Below, piece by piece: positions 36,852 to 46,842 of a stretch of DNA of 64,000 nt (positions within the stretch are counted from its first letter, which is position 1; the number at the start of each line of letters is the position of its first letter). The notes beneath the pieces are model-generated. The model did not search any database. It was not told the DNA's origin and was given only the letters and a program-made list of their open reading frames with translations. This DNA comes from Secundilactobacillus mixtipabuli (GTDB lineage Bacteria; Bacillota; Bacilli; Lactobacillales; Lactobacillaceae). Location: contig NZ_BCMF01000002.1 in the NCBI RefSeq assembly GCF_002217925.1, positions 62,001 through 126,000 of the forward strand. The letters run 5' to 3'. A program made the translations under genes and the position numbers.

Positions 36852-39800
36852 TTAGGGAACAACAATCGTAGCTGTGGACTTCCCTTGCCCCATTGGTTGA
36901 ACTTGAATCTGGTATGGCACTGTCTCCTGCAGTAAGGTCACATGGCTAATAATACCGATCATCCGATTGCTGCTTTCAACGTTTTCCAGTGCTTGCATGG
37001 CCGTTGAGAGAGATTCCTGATCCAATGAACCAAAACCTTCGTCAATAAATAAGGCATCAATACTGATCCCTCCTGATTCATTCTGGATGGATTCACCCAG
37101 CGCCAGTGCTAAACTCAGCGCAGCAATGAAGCTCTCGCCACCAGAAAGTGTGTGGACACTTCGCGTTTGCCCAACATTGTCATCGTAAACGTCAATTTCC
37201 AACCCGGTGTTTTTCTGATAAGCCCCAGCTTCTAAATGCAGCTGCATCGAATAACGGCCTGAACTTAACTGTTTAAGATGCTGATTGGCGATACTCAAGA
37301 TTTCAACTAATCTGGCTCTGAGAACATAACGTTCCAAGCTTAATTTATTTTCCCCGCCACCAGCGACTGTTTCAACTAATAATTGAAGTTCGTTTAGCTC
37401 ATCCAGCTGGGCGGATACTTGTTGGGTCGCTGTCTTAATCTGGTTCAAGATATCACCATTAACCGTCACTTGCTTTTGTTTTTCAGCCGCATCTTGCTGA
37501 ATAGTTTTTAATTGATCATTAAGGTCATTTAACCTTGCTTGACTGGGACCTATATCAACAATCGTCTTATCACCAACTAACTGCTGATAAGCCGCAACGG
37601 CTGCCTTTGCGGAAGTTAATGCCTGCTGATAATTCTGAACTGACTGCTTCAAGGAGGTGATTTCATCTAACTGACTGATCATCGTCACAAACTGTTCCAT
37701 CTGATTTGGACCAAACTGCTGCGTCACCGCCTGCTCCAACGCTGTCGTTATCAACGTCAGCTTTTGTTGTGTCTCCGTCAATGATGCATCCGCATTCGTT
37801 AAATTAGCCTGAATCGTTGCAACGGCTTCCTTACTTTGTTGAAGCGCCAGATTGGTTTTTTGTACCTCTTGCTGGTAGTCAGAAACCTGAGCTTGTTGCT
37901 GTTGCAGGTAATGATCAAGAGCAGCTAAATCTTCAAATTGATCAGGCAACTGCTTTTTTGCTTCAGCCAACTTTGTTTGGGTGGTCTGCTGTACTAATTT
38001 TGCCGTTTGAACCTGTTCTTTACACGTTTGCAGCTGCCGTTGCAAGCCATTGATTTCAGCAGACTTGGTGTGCTGGTCAATAAGCGCTTGATCAATCCCC
38101 TTCAATTGCGCTGTCACCGTTTCAAGTTGCTGTGTTGTTGTCAATTCTTCGTCAGTGACTTGTGCCAATAAATCTTTAACGGGTAAATCGATTGGGACTT
38201 TCAACTGCTCTTTTAGCGTTTTCTCCCGTTCAGTCGTTTCTTGATTCAATTGATCAAAGGCCTTTTGGTCAGCTTCTAAAAAGGTCTGCGCTTTGGTTTC
38301 TTGATCCTTCAACTGCTGTAAAGAACGTTCCGCACGCTTAACGGTTTCATTGTCCACAATTTTGGTGTTGGTCGAAGCAAATGGTGCCGGATGGTCGGTA
38401 CTACCACAAACTGGACACGGTGTGCCAGGTTTCAACTGTTTAGCTAAAACAGCAATTTGCCCTGCTAACCACTGGTTTCTCAATTCCTCAAAATCGGCGT
38501 TCGACCGTTTTACCTTATCGCTAAGAGCCGCCAGATTTAATTGATCATCCGTCAGCGTTTGTGCTTGCTTTGTGAGTTCCGATTGCTGTTCCAGTAGCTG
38601 ACTAACCTGTTTTTTAACCGTGTTATGCGTACTTAACGCGGTGGTCAACCTTGCGCTGGCTTTAAGTAACTCAGGTTGTTTGCTGATTTGCTGGTTCAAT
38701 TTTTCAAGTTGAGCCTGTTGCCTCTCACTATCCGACTGCACTTTTAAAAGCTCGGTCTCCGCTTTCGTACAATCTGCAATTTGCTGGGTTAATGTTTCAT
38801 CCAGCTGACGGACCTGCTCATAAAGTGGCCGTTGTTTGGTTAGGATGACAAGGTCTGACTGAACTTTTTTAATGACGCTTTGTTGCTCCATCAATTGGTT
38901 CTGCTGGTTCTGGAGTTGTTGGGCGTTTTGGGTTTGGGTTTTTAAGTTTAAAGTTAAAGTAACTTTTTGCTGATTAACCTTTTGAAGCTGTTGCTGTAAT
39001 TCTTGCTGTTTTTCATAATCATGGCGTTGTTCGCTCACCCAGTTCAGTTTCGCCAAGCGTTGCTGCGTGTTTTCAATTTCAGGCTGCTGTTCTTGGAGTC
39101 GCCTTTTTTCTTCTTGCTTGCTATTTAGTTTTGCAATATTTTGATTCATGTTCTGGTCAGTTTCAATTTGACGAGTCAGCTGATTCACCTGTTGCTGCGT
39201 GTCCGCTAACTTTGTTTTAACGTTCCCTAATGCCGTTAAATCAGCTTGATATTGTGTTTCAAGTTGCGCCAGATCATGGTTCTCACCTGGTTGGGTCCAG
39301 TGCACGCGCTTCAGCCCCGTATCAATAACTGACTGTGCCGTTTTGATTTTCTCACGTTGCTGTGCTAACTGCTGTTTTAGTGCAGCAGCCCAATGCTGAA
39401 ATAATTGGGTGCCAAATACTTTTCTCAAAATGGTTTCTTTCGCACTACTATCTGACACCAAAAACCGCCGAAAGTCGCCCTGCGGTAACAGCACGATCTG
39501 AACAAACTGTTTTCGACTGATTTGTAAAATATCAGTTAAAGTCAAATTAATTTCCTGCAGCCGAGTTATTTCGTCAACCTTTTGACCTGCTTTAAAAATT
39601 TGAAGTTTGCCAGTACTCCCATATTCTCGCGTACCGGTCCCCCGCTTTTTGGCTAAAACCTGTTTAGGCTGCCGGGTCACTTCATATTCCACACCTTTAT
39701 GTTCAAATCTTAACGTCACTTCAGTAGGCGCATCTGGTTCCGCAAAATCCGATCGTAAGGCTTGCGGATCACGATCATCGCTGGCACTTTCACCGTACAG

Positions 39801-39950
39801 TGCAAAAGTTATGGCATCAAAAAGCGTAGTCTTACCGCTCCCAGTTGGTCCAGCAATGAGAAAGATTGAGGCTTCATCGAGTTTCCTAAAATCAATGGTT
39901 TGATGCTCATAAGGACCAAAATTAGTCATTGTTAATGTTAAGGGCTTCAT
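36852..39950 (-). CDS. sbcC: Exonuclease SbcCD subunit C
   Basis: A 1032-residue SMC-like ATPase of the SbcCD complex, which cleaves DNA hairpins and protein-blocked ends. Walker A is [14 protein letters not shown] near residue 34. Long Q-rich coiled coils are interrupted by the zinc-hook [10 protein letters not shown] near residue 510. The C-terminal head has the signature [19 protein letters not shown] and Walker [13 protein letters not shown]. It overlaps sbcD by 4 bp (ATGA), so the two are coupled. The YhaO/YhaN pair at 15-19 kb is its distant parallel. Confidence 0.96.
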   Translation of the reverse strand: MKPLTLTMTNFGPYEHQTIDFRKLDEASIFLIAGPTGSGKTTLFDAITFALYGESASDDRDPQALRSDFAEPDAPTEVTLRFEHKGVEYEVTRQPKQVLAKKRGTGTREYGSTGKLQIFKAGQKVDEITRLQEINLTLTDILQISRKQFVQIVLLPQGDFRRFLVSDSSAKETILRKVFGTQLFQHWAAALKQQLAQQREKIKTAQSVIDTGLKRVHWTQPGENHDLAQLETQYQADLTALGNVKTKLADTQQQVNQLTRQIETDQNMNQNIAKLNSKQEEKRRLQEQQPEIENTQQRLAKLNWVSEQRHDYEKQQELQQQLQKVNQQKVTLTLNLKTQTQNAQQLQNQQNQLMEQQSVIKKVQSDLVILTKQRPLYEQVRQLDETLTQQIADCTKAETELLKVQSDSERQQAQLEKLNQQISKQPELLKASARLTTALSTHNTVKKQVSQLLEQQSELTKQAQTLTDDQLNLAALSDKVKRSNADFEELRNQWLAGQIAVLAKQLKPGTPCPVCGSTDHPAPFASTNTKIVDNETVKRAERSLQQLKDQETKAQTFLEADQKAFDQLNQETTEREKTLKEQLKVPIDLPVKDLLAQVTDEELTTTQQLETVTAQLKGIDQALIDQHTKSAEINGLQRQLQTCKEQVQTAKLVQQTTQTKLAEAKKQLPDQFEDLAALDHYLQQQQAQVSDYQQEVQKTNLALQQSKEAVATIQANLTNADASLTETQQKLTLITTALEQAVTQQFGPNQMEQFVTMISQLDEITSLKQSVQNYQQALTSAKAAVAAYQQLVGDKTIVDIGPSQARLNDLNDQLKTIQQDAAEKQKQVTVNGDILNQIKTATQQVSAQLDELNELQLLVETVAGGGENKLSLERYVLRARLVEILSIANQHLKQLSSGRYSMQLHLEAGAYQKNTGLEIDVYDDNVGQTRSVHTLSGGESFIAALSLALALGESIQNESGGISIDALFIDEGFGSLDQESLSTAMQALENVESSNRMIGIISHVTLLQETVPYQIQVQPMGQGKSTATIVVP

Positions 39951-41089
39951 GCCTGCTCACCTTCTTCACGTGCTGTCTTCAGTGCCGCTGTTGCCCATTT
40001 TTCCTGTTGAGGACTCAACGGTTCTTTAGCGACCTCCTCATAAAAATCGCCTAGTAAGGTCATGGGTGATTTTTGCTGAATCTGTTGGCTAGACTCGCCT
40101 TGATAGCCAACCTGAGGTTCAAAGCCATCCGTTCGGCCCAAAGTCACGATTCTTGGAAAAACATCTCGTAACCTGGCCATAACGTTTGGTATCGGCTGCC
40201 TATCTGTCAGCGTCACGCCAACATAATCTTCATGATTCACGTTATCATCATCAGCTGTAGCCATGAGGTCAGCAAAACGGCCGGTGATCTGTTTAACATC
40301 ATGAATCGGCGTGATGGCTTTAAAGGTCAACTGGACTGGTGTCTGATCCGTATCCACGAGCCAAACCCCTTTCTTTTGACTCGCTTCTGACAACGAAAAC
40401 TTAACGGGGGAACCGCTGTATCGTGCCGTTGGTAATTGAAGGGCGTCTTTCACATGTAAATGCCCCAACGCGACGTAATCAAAATCAGCAAGCAGATCCG
40501 TTGGCACAGCTGCTAGTCCACCCACGGTTAAATTCGTTTCTGAGTCGGTGGTTGAACTGCCAGCCGCAAAGAAATGAGCCACTAAAACGTGTTTTTTTGC
40601 TGGGTCAAATTGTTGCTTCATCTCGGTGACCACCCGCGCAAAGGCTTGGTCCAAATGTTGCAAAGACTTATCATTGAAGTACTGTTGCGCATCAAAAGGC
40701 TCAAAGTAAGGACACAAAAACAGTTGCGTATCCCCGACCTCGACAGGTTTAAACGCCTGACTCAAATCCGTATGCAGGTACAGATTTGTAGCTTTGAACC
40801 AGGGTGTCCCTGTCGCCAGCCGAGTTGCACTATCATGATTACCCGAAATAGCGTAGATTGGCAGATGATCCGTTAAATTTAGTTTTTGCAGCATCTCATC
40901 AACCATTGCCACAGAGGTTTCTGCAGGCAAACGTCGATCATACAAGTCACCCGCAATGATGATCCCGTCAACCTGTTCTTGCTGCGCAATTTGTTCGATT
41001 TGGTCAAAAGCATTTTGTTGTTCGTCACTTAAATCAAAGCCATGAAGTCGCCGGCCAATATGCCAATCAGCTGTATGTAAAAATTTCAC
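39947..41089 (-). CDS. sbcD: Exonuclease SbcCD subunit D
   Basis: Mre11-like nuclease partner of SbcC, about 380 residues. The metallophosphoesterase motifs are HTADWHIGRRLHG at the start, IIAGDLYDRRLP near 48, ISGNHDSATRL near 85, VAHFFAAG near 170 and ALGHLHVKD near 205. The conserved family N-terminus begins at the GTG at 41089 (KFLHTADWHIG); a TTG three codons earlier is possible but would add an atypical MIP. RBS GGGG at 10 nt. Confidence 0.95.
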   Translation of the reverse strand: MKFLHTADWHIGRRLHGFDLSDEQQNAFDQIEQIAQQEQVDGIIIAGDLYDRRLPAETSVAMVDEMLQKLNLTDHLPIYAISGNHDSATRLATGTPWFKATNLYLHTDLSQAFKPVEVGDTQLFLCPYFEPFDAQQYFNDKSLQHLDQAFARVVTEMKQQFDPAKKHVLVAHFFAAGSSTTDSETNLTVGGLAAVPTDLLADFDYVALGHLHVKDALQLPTARYSGSPVKFSLSEASQKKGVWLVDTDQTPVQLTFKAITPIHDVKQITGRFADLMATADDDNVNHEDYVGVTLTDRQPIPNVMARLRDVFPRIVTLGRTDGFEPQVGYQGESSQQIQQKSPMTLLGDFYEEVAKEPLSPQQEKWATAALKTAREEGEQA

Positions 41090-41268
41090 TGGTATCAATC
41101 CCCGTTCGTATAAGTTAAGTTATATTCTAGCAAAATAACGTCACCTGTGAAAGAGAACAGGCGAACATATTTTCGATTTAGCTTTTTTCATTCTTAAACT
41201 CATCATTTCACTTGCGAAATGACTTAAAATAACCTAATCTGCAAGTAATTCAAAAAGGAGCTCACAGT

Positions 41269-41766
41269 ATGTTACAGACAACTTATGATTCACCACTTGG
41301 TCAATTGACGCTCTTAGCCAATGAAATCCATTTACTGGGTCTCTGGTACCAGAACCAAGCCCACTTTGGTGCCCACTATTCTCTAAAGACAATTGATCAT
41401 GGAACATCACCGATTCTTCAGCAGACCATCCGATGGCTGGAGGACTACTTTAACGGCCATCATCCTGCCATTGCGCCGTTACCATTACACCCTCAGACAA
41501 CCCCTTTTCGCCAGCAGGTTTATCAGATTCTCACCACGATTCCCTATGGTCAGACCATGTCTTACCAGCAAATTGCCGATCGCCTATCTGAGCTTAACAG
41601 CCCCAAAATGGGTTCTGCCAGAGCAGTTGGTGGTGCCGTTGGCCATAATCCAATTGGGATCATCATTCCTTGTCACCGCGTCATTGGTTCAAATGGCAGT
41701 CTAATTGGCTACGCTGGCGGCTTAAAACGAAAAAGACAGTTATTGGCTTTTGAACAGCGAAATTAA
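41269..41766 (+). CDS. ogt: Methylated-DNA--protein-cysteine methyltransferase
   Basis: Suicide repair of O6-methylguanine and O4-methylthymine. A 165-residue protein with the acceptor motif IIPCHRVIGSNGSLIGYAGGL near the C-terminus, and the DNA-binding helix PYGQTMSYQQIADRL. The length suits the Ogt type without an Ada extension. RBS AAAAAGGAG. Single gene, read away from the sbcD start. Confidence 0.96.
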   Translation: MLQTTYDSPLGQLTLLANEIHLLGLWYQNQAHFGAHYSLKTIDHGTSPILQQTIRWLEDYFNGHHPAIAPLPLHPQTTPFRQQVYQILTTIPYGQTMSYQQIADRLSELNSPKMGSARAVGGAVGHNPIGIIIPCHRVIGSNGSLIGYAGGLKRKRQLLAFEQRN

Positions 41767-41831
41767 TCAGGATTGTTATATACAATGGTTAATACATAAA
41801 GCAAAATAGCGCCATTTAGGAGGTATTATTA

Positions 41832-42407
41832 ATGATTTCAAAAATAGCAGTTTACTGTGGTGCTGCAACTGGCAATCTACCCGTTTATCAAGAAGCAGCA
41901 ACTCGTTTAGGCCATTACCTTGCTGATCACCAGCTAGAATTAGTTTATGGTGGCGGTCGGGTTGGCTTAATGCATGTTTTAGCGAATACTGTCATCAAGG
42001 CAGGTGGCAAAGTTCACGGTATCATGCCAAAGGAATTGGTAGCCCGTGGCGCCGCAGCCACGAACATTACTGATTTAACGGTGGTTGACAGCATGTCGCT
42101 CCGCAAGCAACAAATGCTTGAACTGGCAGATGGCTGCATCGCCCTTCCCGGTGGCCCTGGCACCCTTGAGGAAATCGTTGAAGCCTACTCTTGGGCCAGA
42201 ATTGGTGACAATCCCAATCCTTGTGTCTTCTATAACGTGAACCATTACTATGACCCTTTAGCGGCTTTTTTTGATCAAATGGTGCAACAGGGATTCCTCA
42301 CAACTGAACATCGGGAAAAATTATTATTTTCGAACAGCTTGAATGAAATATTTGACTTCATGAACAGTTATACCCCACCGACCATTCGAACCAATTATCA
42401 AAACTAG
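41832..42407 (+). CDS. LOG-family protein (TIGR00730, Rossmann fold)
   Basis: A 191-residue nucleotide-binding protein with the N-terminal AVYCGAATGN, the segment YGGGRVGLMHVLA, and the signature ALPGGPGTLEEIVE near residue 110. The family hydrolyses nucleoside 5'-monophosphates of the cytokinin type to release the base; in bacteria the physiological substrate is uncertain. The usual plant motif PGGYGTLEE is here PGGPGT. RBS AGGAGG. Following ogt with a short gap. Confidence 0.85.
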   Translation: MISKIAVYCGAATGNLPVYQEAATRLGHYLADHQLELVYGGGRVGLMHVLANTVIKAGGKVHGIMPKELVARGAAATNITDLTVVDSMSLRKQQMLELADGCIALPGGPGTLEEIVEAYSWARIGDNPNPCVFYNVNHYYDPLAAFFDQMVQQGFLTTEHREKLLFSNSLNEIFDFMNSYTPPTIRTNYQN

Positions 42408-42518
42408 TGTCGGTGCCCATCAAAACAAGATTAGCGAGTCTTTTGAGTTAAAGTTTTATCATTTATTAGTTATAATAAAATTAAAGTTAAGCCTTCATTT
42501 TTAAAGGGGGGATTTGCC

Positions 42519-43007
42519 ATGCTTTCTGATGTTCACTATGCCACCCAAGTGCAAACTGACGTTTCTCAAGTCCTTATTTCGTTAGATAAACAAGCTAAAT
42601 GCCACTTAAGAGCCACGGGTTCGCAATTAGTTTGCCTAGTCATTTTATTGGCTTCTACAATCGGTCTAATGAGTATCCCGCCACTATCTTTGATGGGCTA
42701 CACGACGGTAAGCCTGCATGACGTATTCGCAAATCCATTTGATCAATTTTTAGTCAGCTTGATTGTGATGTCCTTTTGCATTTCCTGGATTTTTTGGTTC
42801 CGCGATCTTAAATATCAGTCCCTTTCCGCAAAATATGAAACGCTTTGCAAACATCATTCAGAAATGATCAAAACTTCTGCACCGTTGACTGAATTGAGCG
42901 CTCATTATCAACATCTGATGTCAATGGCTACTCACTTTACCGTTACCAGCAACGTTGTTTTTCTGGCCTTTTTAACCGCCATTATTATTTATCACCTTCA
43001 CCCCTAA
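42519..43007 (+). CDS. Hypothetical membrane protein, 162 aa
   Basis: Unrecognised. Three hydrophobic segments (residues ~38-56, ~78-97 and ~140-158) separated by a polar stretch with FRDLKYQSLSAKYETL, predicted to lie in the cytoplasm. RBS AAGGGGGG. No pairing with known effectors is visible. It stands between the LOG gene and an esterase gene on the same strand. Confidence 0.75.
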   Translation: MLSDVHYATQVQTDVSQVLISLDKQAKCHLRATGSQLVCLVILLASTIGLMSIPPLSLMGYTTVSLHDVFANPFDQFLVSLIVMSFCISWIFWFRDLKYQSLSAKYETLCKHHSEMIKTSAPLTELSAHYQHLMSMATHFTVTSNVVFLAFLTAIIIYHLHP

Positions 43008-43108
43008 TTTCATTGGGGAAGTGTGCTGTTGGCACAAAGCCAAATGCTTGATTTTGTCTCACTTTTTTGCCATACTCACCGTGAATTGATCCTTTGGAGG
43101 TGGGTAAA

Positions 43109-43906
43109 ATGCAAGTCAAACATGATATTTCTTATGATGAAAATCGTCATTTAACGCTTGATGCTTACCACGATGGTACTAAACCATTTTTAGGCCTCAT
43201 CATCGATATCCACGGTGGTGGCTGGTTTCGTGGTGATAAAGTTAAGGATGAAGATTGGGCAACCCGTCTAGCTGAGTTGGGCTATATGGTCTTAGTTCCT
43301 AACTATCGTATGACCCCTGATGTTTACTACCCTGAACCCCTATCCGACATGGCATCGCTTATGGAATGGATTTCTCGTAGCGAATACAACCAAATGCCAA
43401 TCGGAGTGGTGGGTTCCTCTGCCGGAGGCAATATGGCAGTAGAAATGGCAATTCGTTACGGTATTCCTGCCGTTTCACTTTCAGGTATTTTGGACATCGA
43501 TGATTGGCTGTCAAAACATCAAGACGTTGTCGCAGTGGAAGGTGATACTAGCGGTTTTAACAACCAGGCTAGTGCAACCATCAATCAGGACGGTGCTAAT
43601 GATTCGTTTTATAAATGGTTTGTGATGAACTACTTCAATCAGCGAACCGATGAGCTCACCGCGGCAACACCGGTTCATCGTGTCACCAGTCAGACGGGGC
43701 CAATGTACCTCGCCAATTCACTTAACGAATTTGTGCCAACCAGCGGCGTCCTAGCCATGGCCAACGCCTTAACCGCAGCAAATGTTCCCTTTGAATTAAA
43801 CATGGTCACTGGCACTCGTCACGCCAAGGGTTATCTGGATGAGGTTTTCAATGAGACCGTCGACTTCTTAAAACGCCACGTTTTGGTTGAACATGTGGAC
43901 ATGTAG
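43109..43906 (+). CDS. Alpha/beta hydrolase (esterase/lipase, HSL type)
   Basis: A 265-residue hydrolase. The oxyanion-hole motif is IDIHGGGWFRGDK near residue 36, the nucleophile elbow is GSSAGGNMA near 105, and the C-terminal His is in TGTRHAKGYLDE. No signal peptide, so it acts in the cytoplasm; likely substrate a short-chain ester. The ATG at 43109 is preceded by GGAGGTGGG; an upstream in-frame start (43094) lies at the ribosome site. Ends with a strong terminator. A feruloyl or other phenolic-acid esterase is possible given the nearby reductases, but it is only inference. Confidence 0.85.
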   Translation: MQVKHDISYDENRHLTLDAYHDGTKPFLGLIIDIHGGGWFRGDKVKDEDWATRLAELGYMVLVPNYRMTPDVYYPEPLSDMASLMEWISRSEYNQMPIGVVGSSAGGNMAVEMAIRYGIPAVSLSGILDIDDWLSKHQDVVAVEGDTSGFNNQASATINQDGANDSFYKWFVMNYFNQRTDELTAATPVHRVTSQTGPMYLANSLNEFVPTSGVLAMANALTAANVPFELNMVTGTRHAKGYLDEVFNETVDFLKRHVLVEHVDM

Positions 43907-43911
43907 TTAAG

Positions 43912-43955
43912 AAAAAGTCTGAAGAAACTAGCTAAACTAGTCTTCAGACTTTTTT
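43912..43955 (+). terminator. Terminator between the esterase and glutathione peroxidase genes
   Basis: Stem AAAAAGTCTGAAGA / TCTTCAGACTTTTT with a 15-nt loop containing CTAG repeats; usable in both directions. Confidence 0.9.
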
Positions 43956-43961
43956 CTGCAC

Positions 43962-44432
43962 TTATTTGGCCAATGCCTCAACGATGACAGGCTCTATCTT
44001 TTCCGGCTTGGTCACCGGTGCATAACGGTGAATCAGCTGACCATCCCGGCCAATTAAAAATTTAGTGAAGTTCCATTTGATTTTACCGTGCCCCGCTGTC
44101 GCTTTTAAATAAGTAAACAACGGGTCCTCGCTATCACCATTGACTTGAACCTTCTTAGTCATTGGGAACGTCACGCCATAATGCATCTGGCAATAGGCTT
44201 GCGTTTCTTCATCTGAATCGAGTTCCTGACGAAACTGATTCGACGGTAAGCCAAGCACCTCAAAACCTTGCCCATGGTACTGTTGATAAAGCCTTTCAAT
44301 TTCTGCCAACTGTGGTGCTAGACCGCACTTGCTGGCCGTATTGACGATCAACAGAACTTTTCCCTGATAATCAGCAAAGTCAATGGGCTGCCCGCTCATT
44401 TCTGTTTCTTGAAAGCTGTAGATATGATTCAT
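43962..44432 (-). CDS. Glutathione peroxidase-family protein
   Basis: A 156-residue thiol peroxidase. The catalytic cysteine is in NTASKCGLAPQ, and the remaining active-site residues are in GLPSNQF and IKWNFTKFLIGRDG. It reduces peroxides; in lactobacilli the reductant is probably thioredoxin because the sequence has the Cys form, not selenocysteine. The ATG at 44432 has GAAAGGA 9 nt upstream. Confidence 0.92.
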   Translation of the reverse strand: MNHIYSFQETEMSGQPIDFADYQGKVLLIVNTASKCGLAPQLAEIERLYQQYHGQGFEVLGLPSNQFRQELDSDEETQAYCQMHYGVTFPMTKKVQVNGDSEDPLFTYLKATAGHGKIKWNFTKFLIGRDGQLIHRYAPVTKPEKIEPVIVEALAK

Positions 44433-44511
44433 ACACTGCCATCCTTTCTGTACTAGATTGTGTACAACCAATATACCGCTTTCAAGTCATTACTACAAGT
44501 TTCATGCCAAT

Positions 44512-44561
44512 AAAAAGACCCGTTTAACCGTCAAATGATAACGGTTAAACCGGTCTTTTTT
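44512..44561 (-). terminator. Terminator of the FMN-reductase operon
   Basis: Stem AAAAAGACC-CGTTTAACCGT / ACGGTTAAAC-CGGTCTTTTT around a 9-nt loop. Bidirectional by base content; serves the gene ending at 44571. Confidence 0.9.
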
Positions 44562-44570
44562 GAGTTCATT

Positions 44571-45965
44571 TTAATGTTCTGAAGCGCCGGTCGTTGCATC
44601 AGTATCCGATTCCGGTGCGGATTCTGGCTTCTGTGCAGGGGCTGAATTCTCAGCTGCTGTGTAGCCAGGTTGAGCTTCCTCAGATGCCCCAGTCAGTGAA
44701 TCCATGTCAATTGGATCCTTTGCGGGTTCTGGTTTTGCCGAAGCCGTTGATGCCGAAGCGCCACTAGTAGCGTCCGTGGATGGCGTTGAGTGCGCTGAAG
44801 CACCGGTAACAGCATCCAATCCAGTGATTGGTGACATTGGCACAGCATCCGGATCCTTAACCAGTTTCTGGCCAGTAGCCGCTAAGTAATACTTCAAGAT
44901 TGGCATGATATCGATAACGAGTTCGTTAACACCACGGTAGCGACGATTTTCATCGCGCATGGCACGATAATAGTGCATCACGTGCTGATTAGGACCTGTT
45001 TGTGCGGGCATTGAAACCACGTCACTTTGCCCTGTACGCAGTGCATAGAGCACTTGCTTAACGTGTTCGATCACTCGTCCGGGGTGAACCGCACTGAGTG
45101 GATCACCAGCCTGATCAGGGGTTCTGGCAGCTAGCATCTGTGATGCCTCTGCATTGTGGTTGTAGTAAATGAACTGGTTGTTATCGTCAGCAAACGTTAA
45201 TTCACCGGCCATTGAGTTTAGGAAGTAATTCAGTTGGTCAACGGTTAAGAGACCCCGATCCAGCTTAACATAGTCACCACCGCTAGCAGCATGGGTCTTC
45301 TCAGCCGCTTTTTCAACCCACTCTGGATCGTTCATATCGACCCCTTCAACAGTTGTGTTAACGGGATGCTTTGAATCCATATCTTCTTCGTGAGCATTCT
45401 TTGGATCTGGTGCATCCATCATTTCAATCACCTTCATAAACGTCAAGAACTTCTTCATGACTGAGTCAAGGAAACCGACTGTCCGAGCATCTTTTAAACT
45501 GCCATCTGCATTAAAAGCTTCCTTAGCGTTACTCAAAAGAAATTCGTTACCCGGCATAACAAAGGCATTAACCCCTGGTGATTCCAAAATTTGCTTCAAA
45601 TGCAGCTGTGCTCGAGAAGACCCTTGGGTATGATAAGATGCTCCAACGATCCAAACTGCTTTGCCATTTAATGGATGAACGTTGTTTGACAGCCATTCAA
45701 TGACGTTTTTCATTGCCGCTGGAACAGTATGGTTATGTTCCGGTGTCGCTAAAATAACACCATTGGCACCCGAAATTTTCCGTGCAAGTTCATGGACCAC
45801 CGGGTTGTCATTGTGGTCTTCATCTTCATTAAACATAGGTACGTCGTTAATGTCTAAGATTTCAATATCAACCGTTTTTTTAAAGTGGTCACGGATAAAT
45901 TCCAATAACATCCGATTATATGATTGTTCACCGATTGAACCGGCGATTCCAACTAATTTAACCAT
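44571..45965 (-). CDS. FMN reductase fused to PAS-like domain and repeated flavinylation-like tail
   Basis: A 464-residue protein in three parts. Residues 1-180 form an NADPH-dependent FMN_red domain (LVGIAGSIGEQSYNRMLL; ATPEHNHTVPAAMKNVIEWL; GASYHTQGSSRAQ). Residues ~225-375 resemble the PAS-like domain found with DUF438 (FLNSMAGELTFADDNNQFIYYN... HPGRVIEHVKQVL). Residues 384-464 are a low-complexity tail with four copies of D-x-x-[ST]-G-A-S at 384-390, 398-404, 422-428 and 456-462. That motif is the site where ApbE attaches FMN by a phosphoester bond in Na+-NQR and FMN_bind proteins. No signal peptide, so cytoplasmic. It overlaps the upstream FMN reductase stop by one base (TAATG) and ends at a terminator. 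Function inferred: flavin-dependent electron carrier. Confidence 0.8.
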   Translation of the reverse strand: MVKLVGIAGSIGEQSYNRMLLEFIRDHFKKTVDIEILDINDVPMFNEDEDHNDNPVVHELARKISGANGVILATPEHNHTVPAAMKNVIEWLSNNVHPLNGKAVWIVGASYHTQGSSRAQLHLKQILESPGVNAFVMPGNEFLLSNAKEAFNADGSLKDARTVGFLDSVMKKFLTFMKVIEMMDAPDPKNAHEEDMDSKHPVNTTVEGVDMNDPEWVEKAAEKTHAASGGDYVKLDRGLLTVDQLNYFLNSMAGELTFADDNNQFIYYNHNAEASQMLAARTPDQAGDPLSAVHPGRVIEHVKQVLYALRTGQSDVVSMPAQTGPNQHVMHYYRAMRDENRRYRGVNELVIDIMPILKYYLAATGQKLVKDPDAVPMSPITGLDAVTGASAHSTPSTDATSGASASTASAKPEPAKDPIDMDSLTGASEEAQPGYTAAENSAPAQKPESAPESDTDATTGASEH

Positions 45966-46594
45966 TATTTATCATCTCCTGTTGTCCCGTTATCCCAAGA
46001 AAATGTTGATGAGGCTTCCTGTTCATGGATCTGCTTAGAATGACCAAGTTTTTCTGTGAGATCAACAAATTCCAAGAAGTCATCAAACAAGCCATCCAGT
46101 TTTTGTGATTCAGTCGCTGATTTCAGGTCGCCATTGTCATCAAAGGCTTGCAGTGAGTGTCCAAGCAGAAATTCTGAGCTTGGTAATACCGTTGCCTTTA
46201 ATTCTGGGGAATCTAAAATTTGACGCAACTGGGCCTGTGCTCTAGAAGCACCTAACGTCCCATATGAAGTGCCAACGATCATCACTGGTTTGTCCATCAG
46301 TGGATGAATGCCATAAGAAAGCCAAGCTAGCGCGCTTGATAATAGTGCTGGAATCGAATGGTCATATTCCGGCGTACCAATGATCACACCATCAGAAGCA
46401 TCGATTTTATCTGCAATATCACGTGCTTGTTGAGGAATATAAACCTCTTCACTCTTCTTGAAGATTGGCAAGCCCTTCAGCTCGACCACCTCAATTTCAG
46501 CATCATCCGCATACCGCTTTTTCATATACTGAAGTAGTTTCCGATTAGTCGATTTAGCGGTATTAGTACCAACAAGTGCCACAAACTTTTTCAT
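45965..46594 (-). CDS. NADPH-dependent FMN reductase (HcrA-like)
   Basis: A 209-residue flavodoxin-fold reductase. Motifs: VALVGTNTAKSTNRKLLQYM (FMN phosphate loop), GTPEYDHSIPALLSSALAWL and VGTSYGTLGASRAQAQLRQI. It is paralogous to the N-termini of the next gene downstream and of the 781-residue reductase at 54 kb. In Lactobacillus plantarum the hydroxycinnamate reductase operon pairs such a protein (HcrA) with HcrB. The ATG at 46594 has AAGGGTGA 8 nt upstream; a GTG four codons earlier overlaps that site. It is the first gene of a two-gene operon. Confidence 0.88.
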   Translation of the reverse strand: MKKFVALVGTNTAKSTNRKLLQYMKKRYADDAEIEVVELKGLPIFKKSEEVYIPQQARDIADKIDASDGVIIGTPEYDHSIPALLSSALAWLSYGIHPLMDKPVMIVGTSYGTLGASRAQAQLRQILDSPELKATVLPSSEFLLGHSLQAFDDNGDLKSATESQKLDGLFDDFLEFVDLTEKLGHSKQIHEQEASSTFSWDNGTTGDDK

Positions 46595-46842
46595 CTGTAC
46601 ATTCACCCTTTCTAATGGTCTCCACAGGACTGATTATTGAAGACCTGCTTGGACTGCAACGAGTTTAAAAAACCATTGTGAAGATTCAAACAAGTTAATT
46701 TAGCTCTTTTCTTACCTTGTATAATACCACGAAATTTCCGAAATGTTGACTAAAAATTCCATTATTTTACGAATTTAATATAATTTTGGAATTATTTTGT
46801 ATCATAATTTTAAGAGAACACTTTAGCTAAATTAAATTTTGC

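Noticed and set aside
41393-41704. A 103-residue plus-strand frame inside ogt
   Set aside because: Out-of-frame shadow of ogt, whose catalytic motif PCHRV fixes the correct frame.
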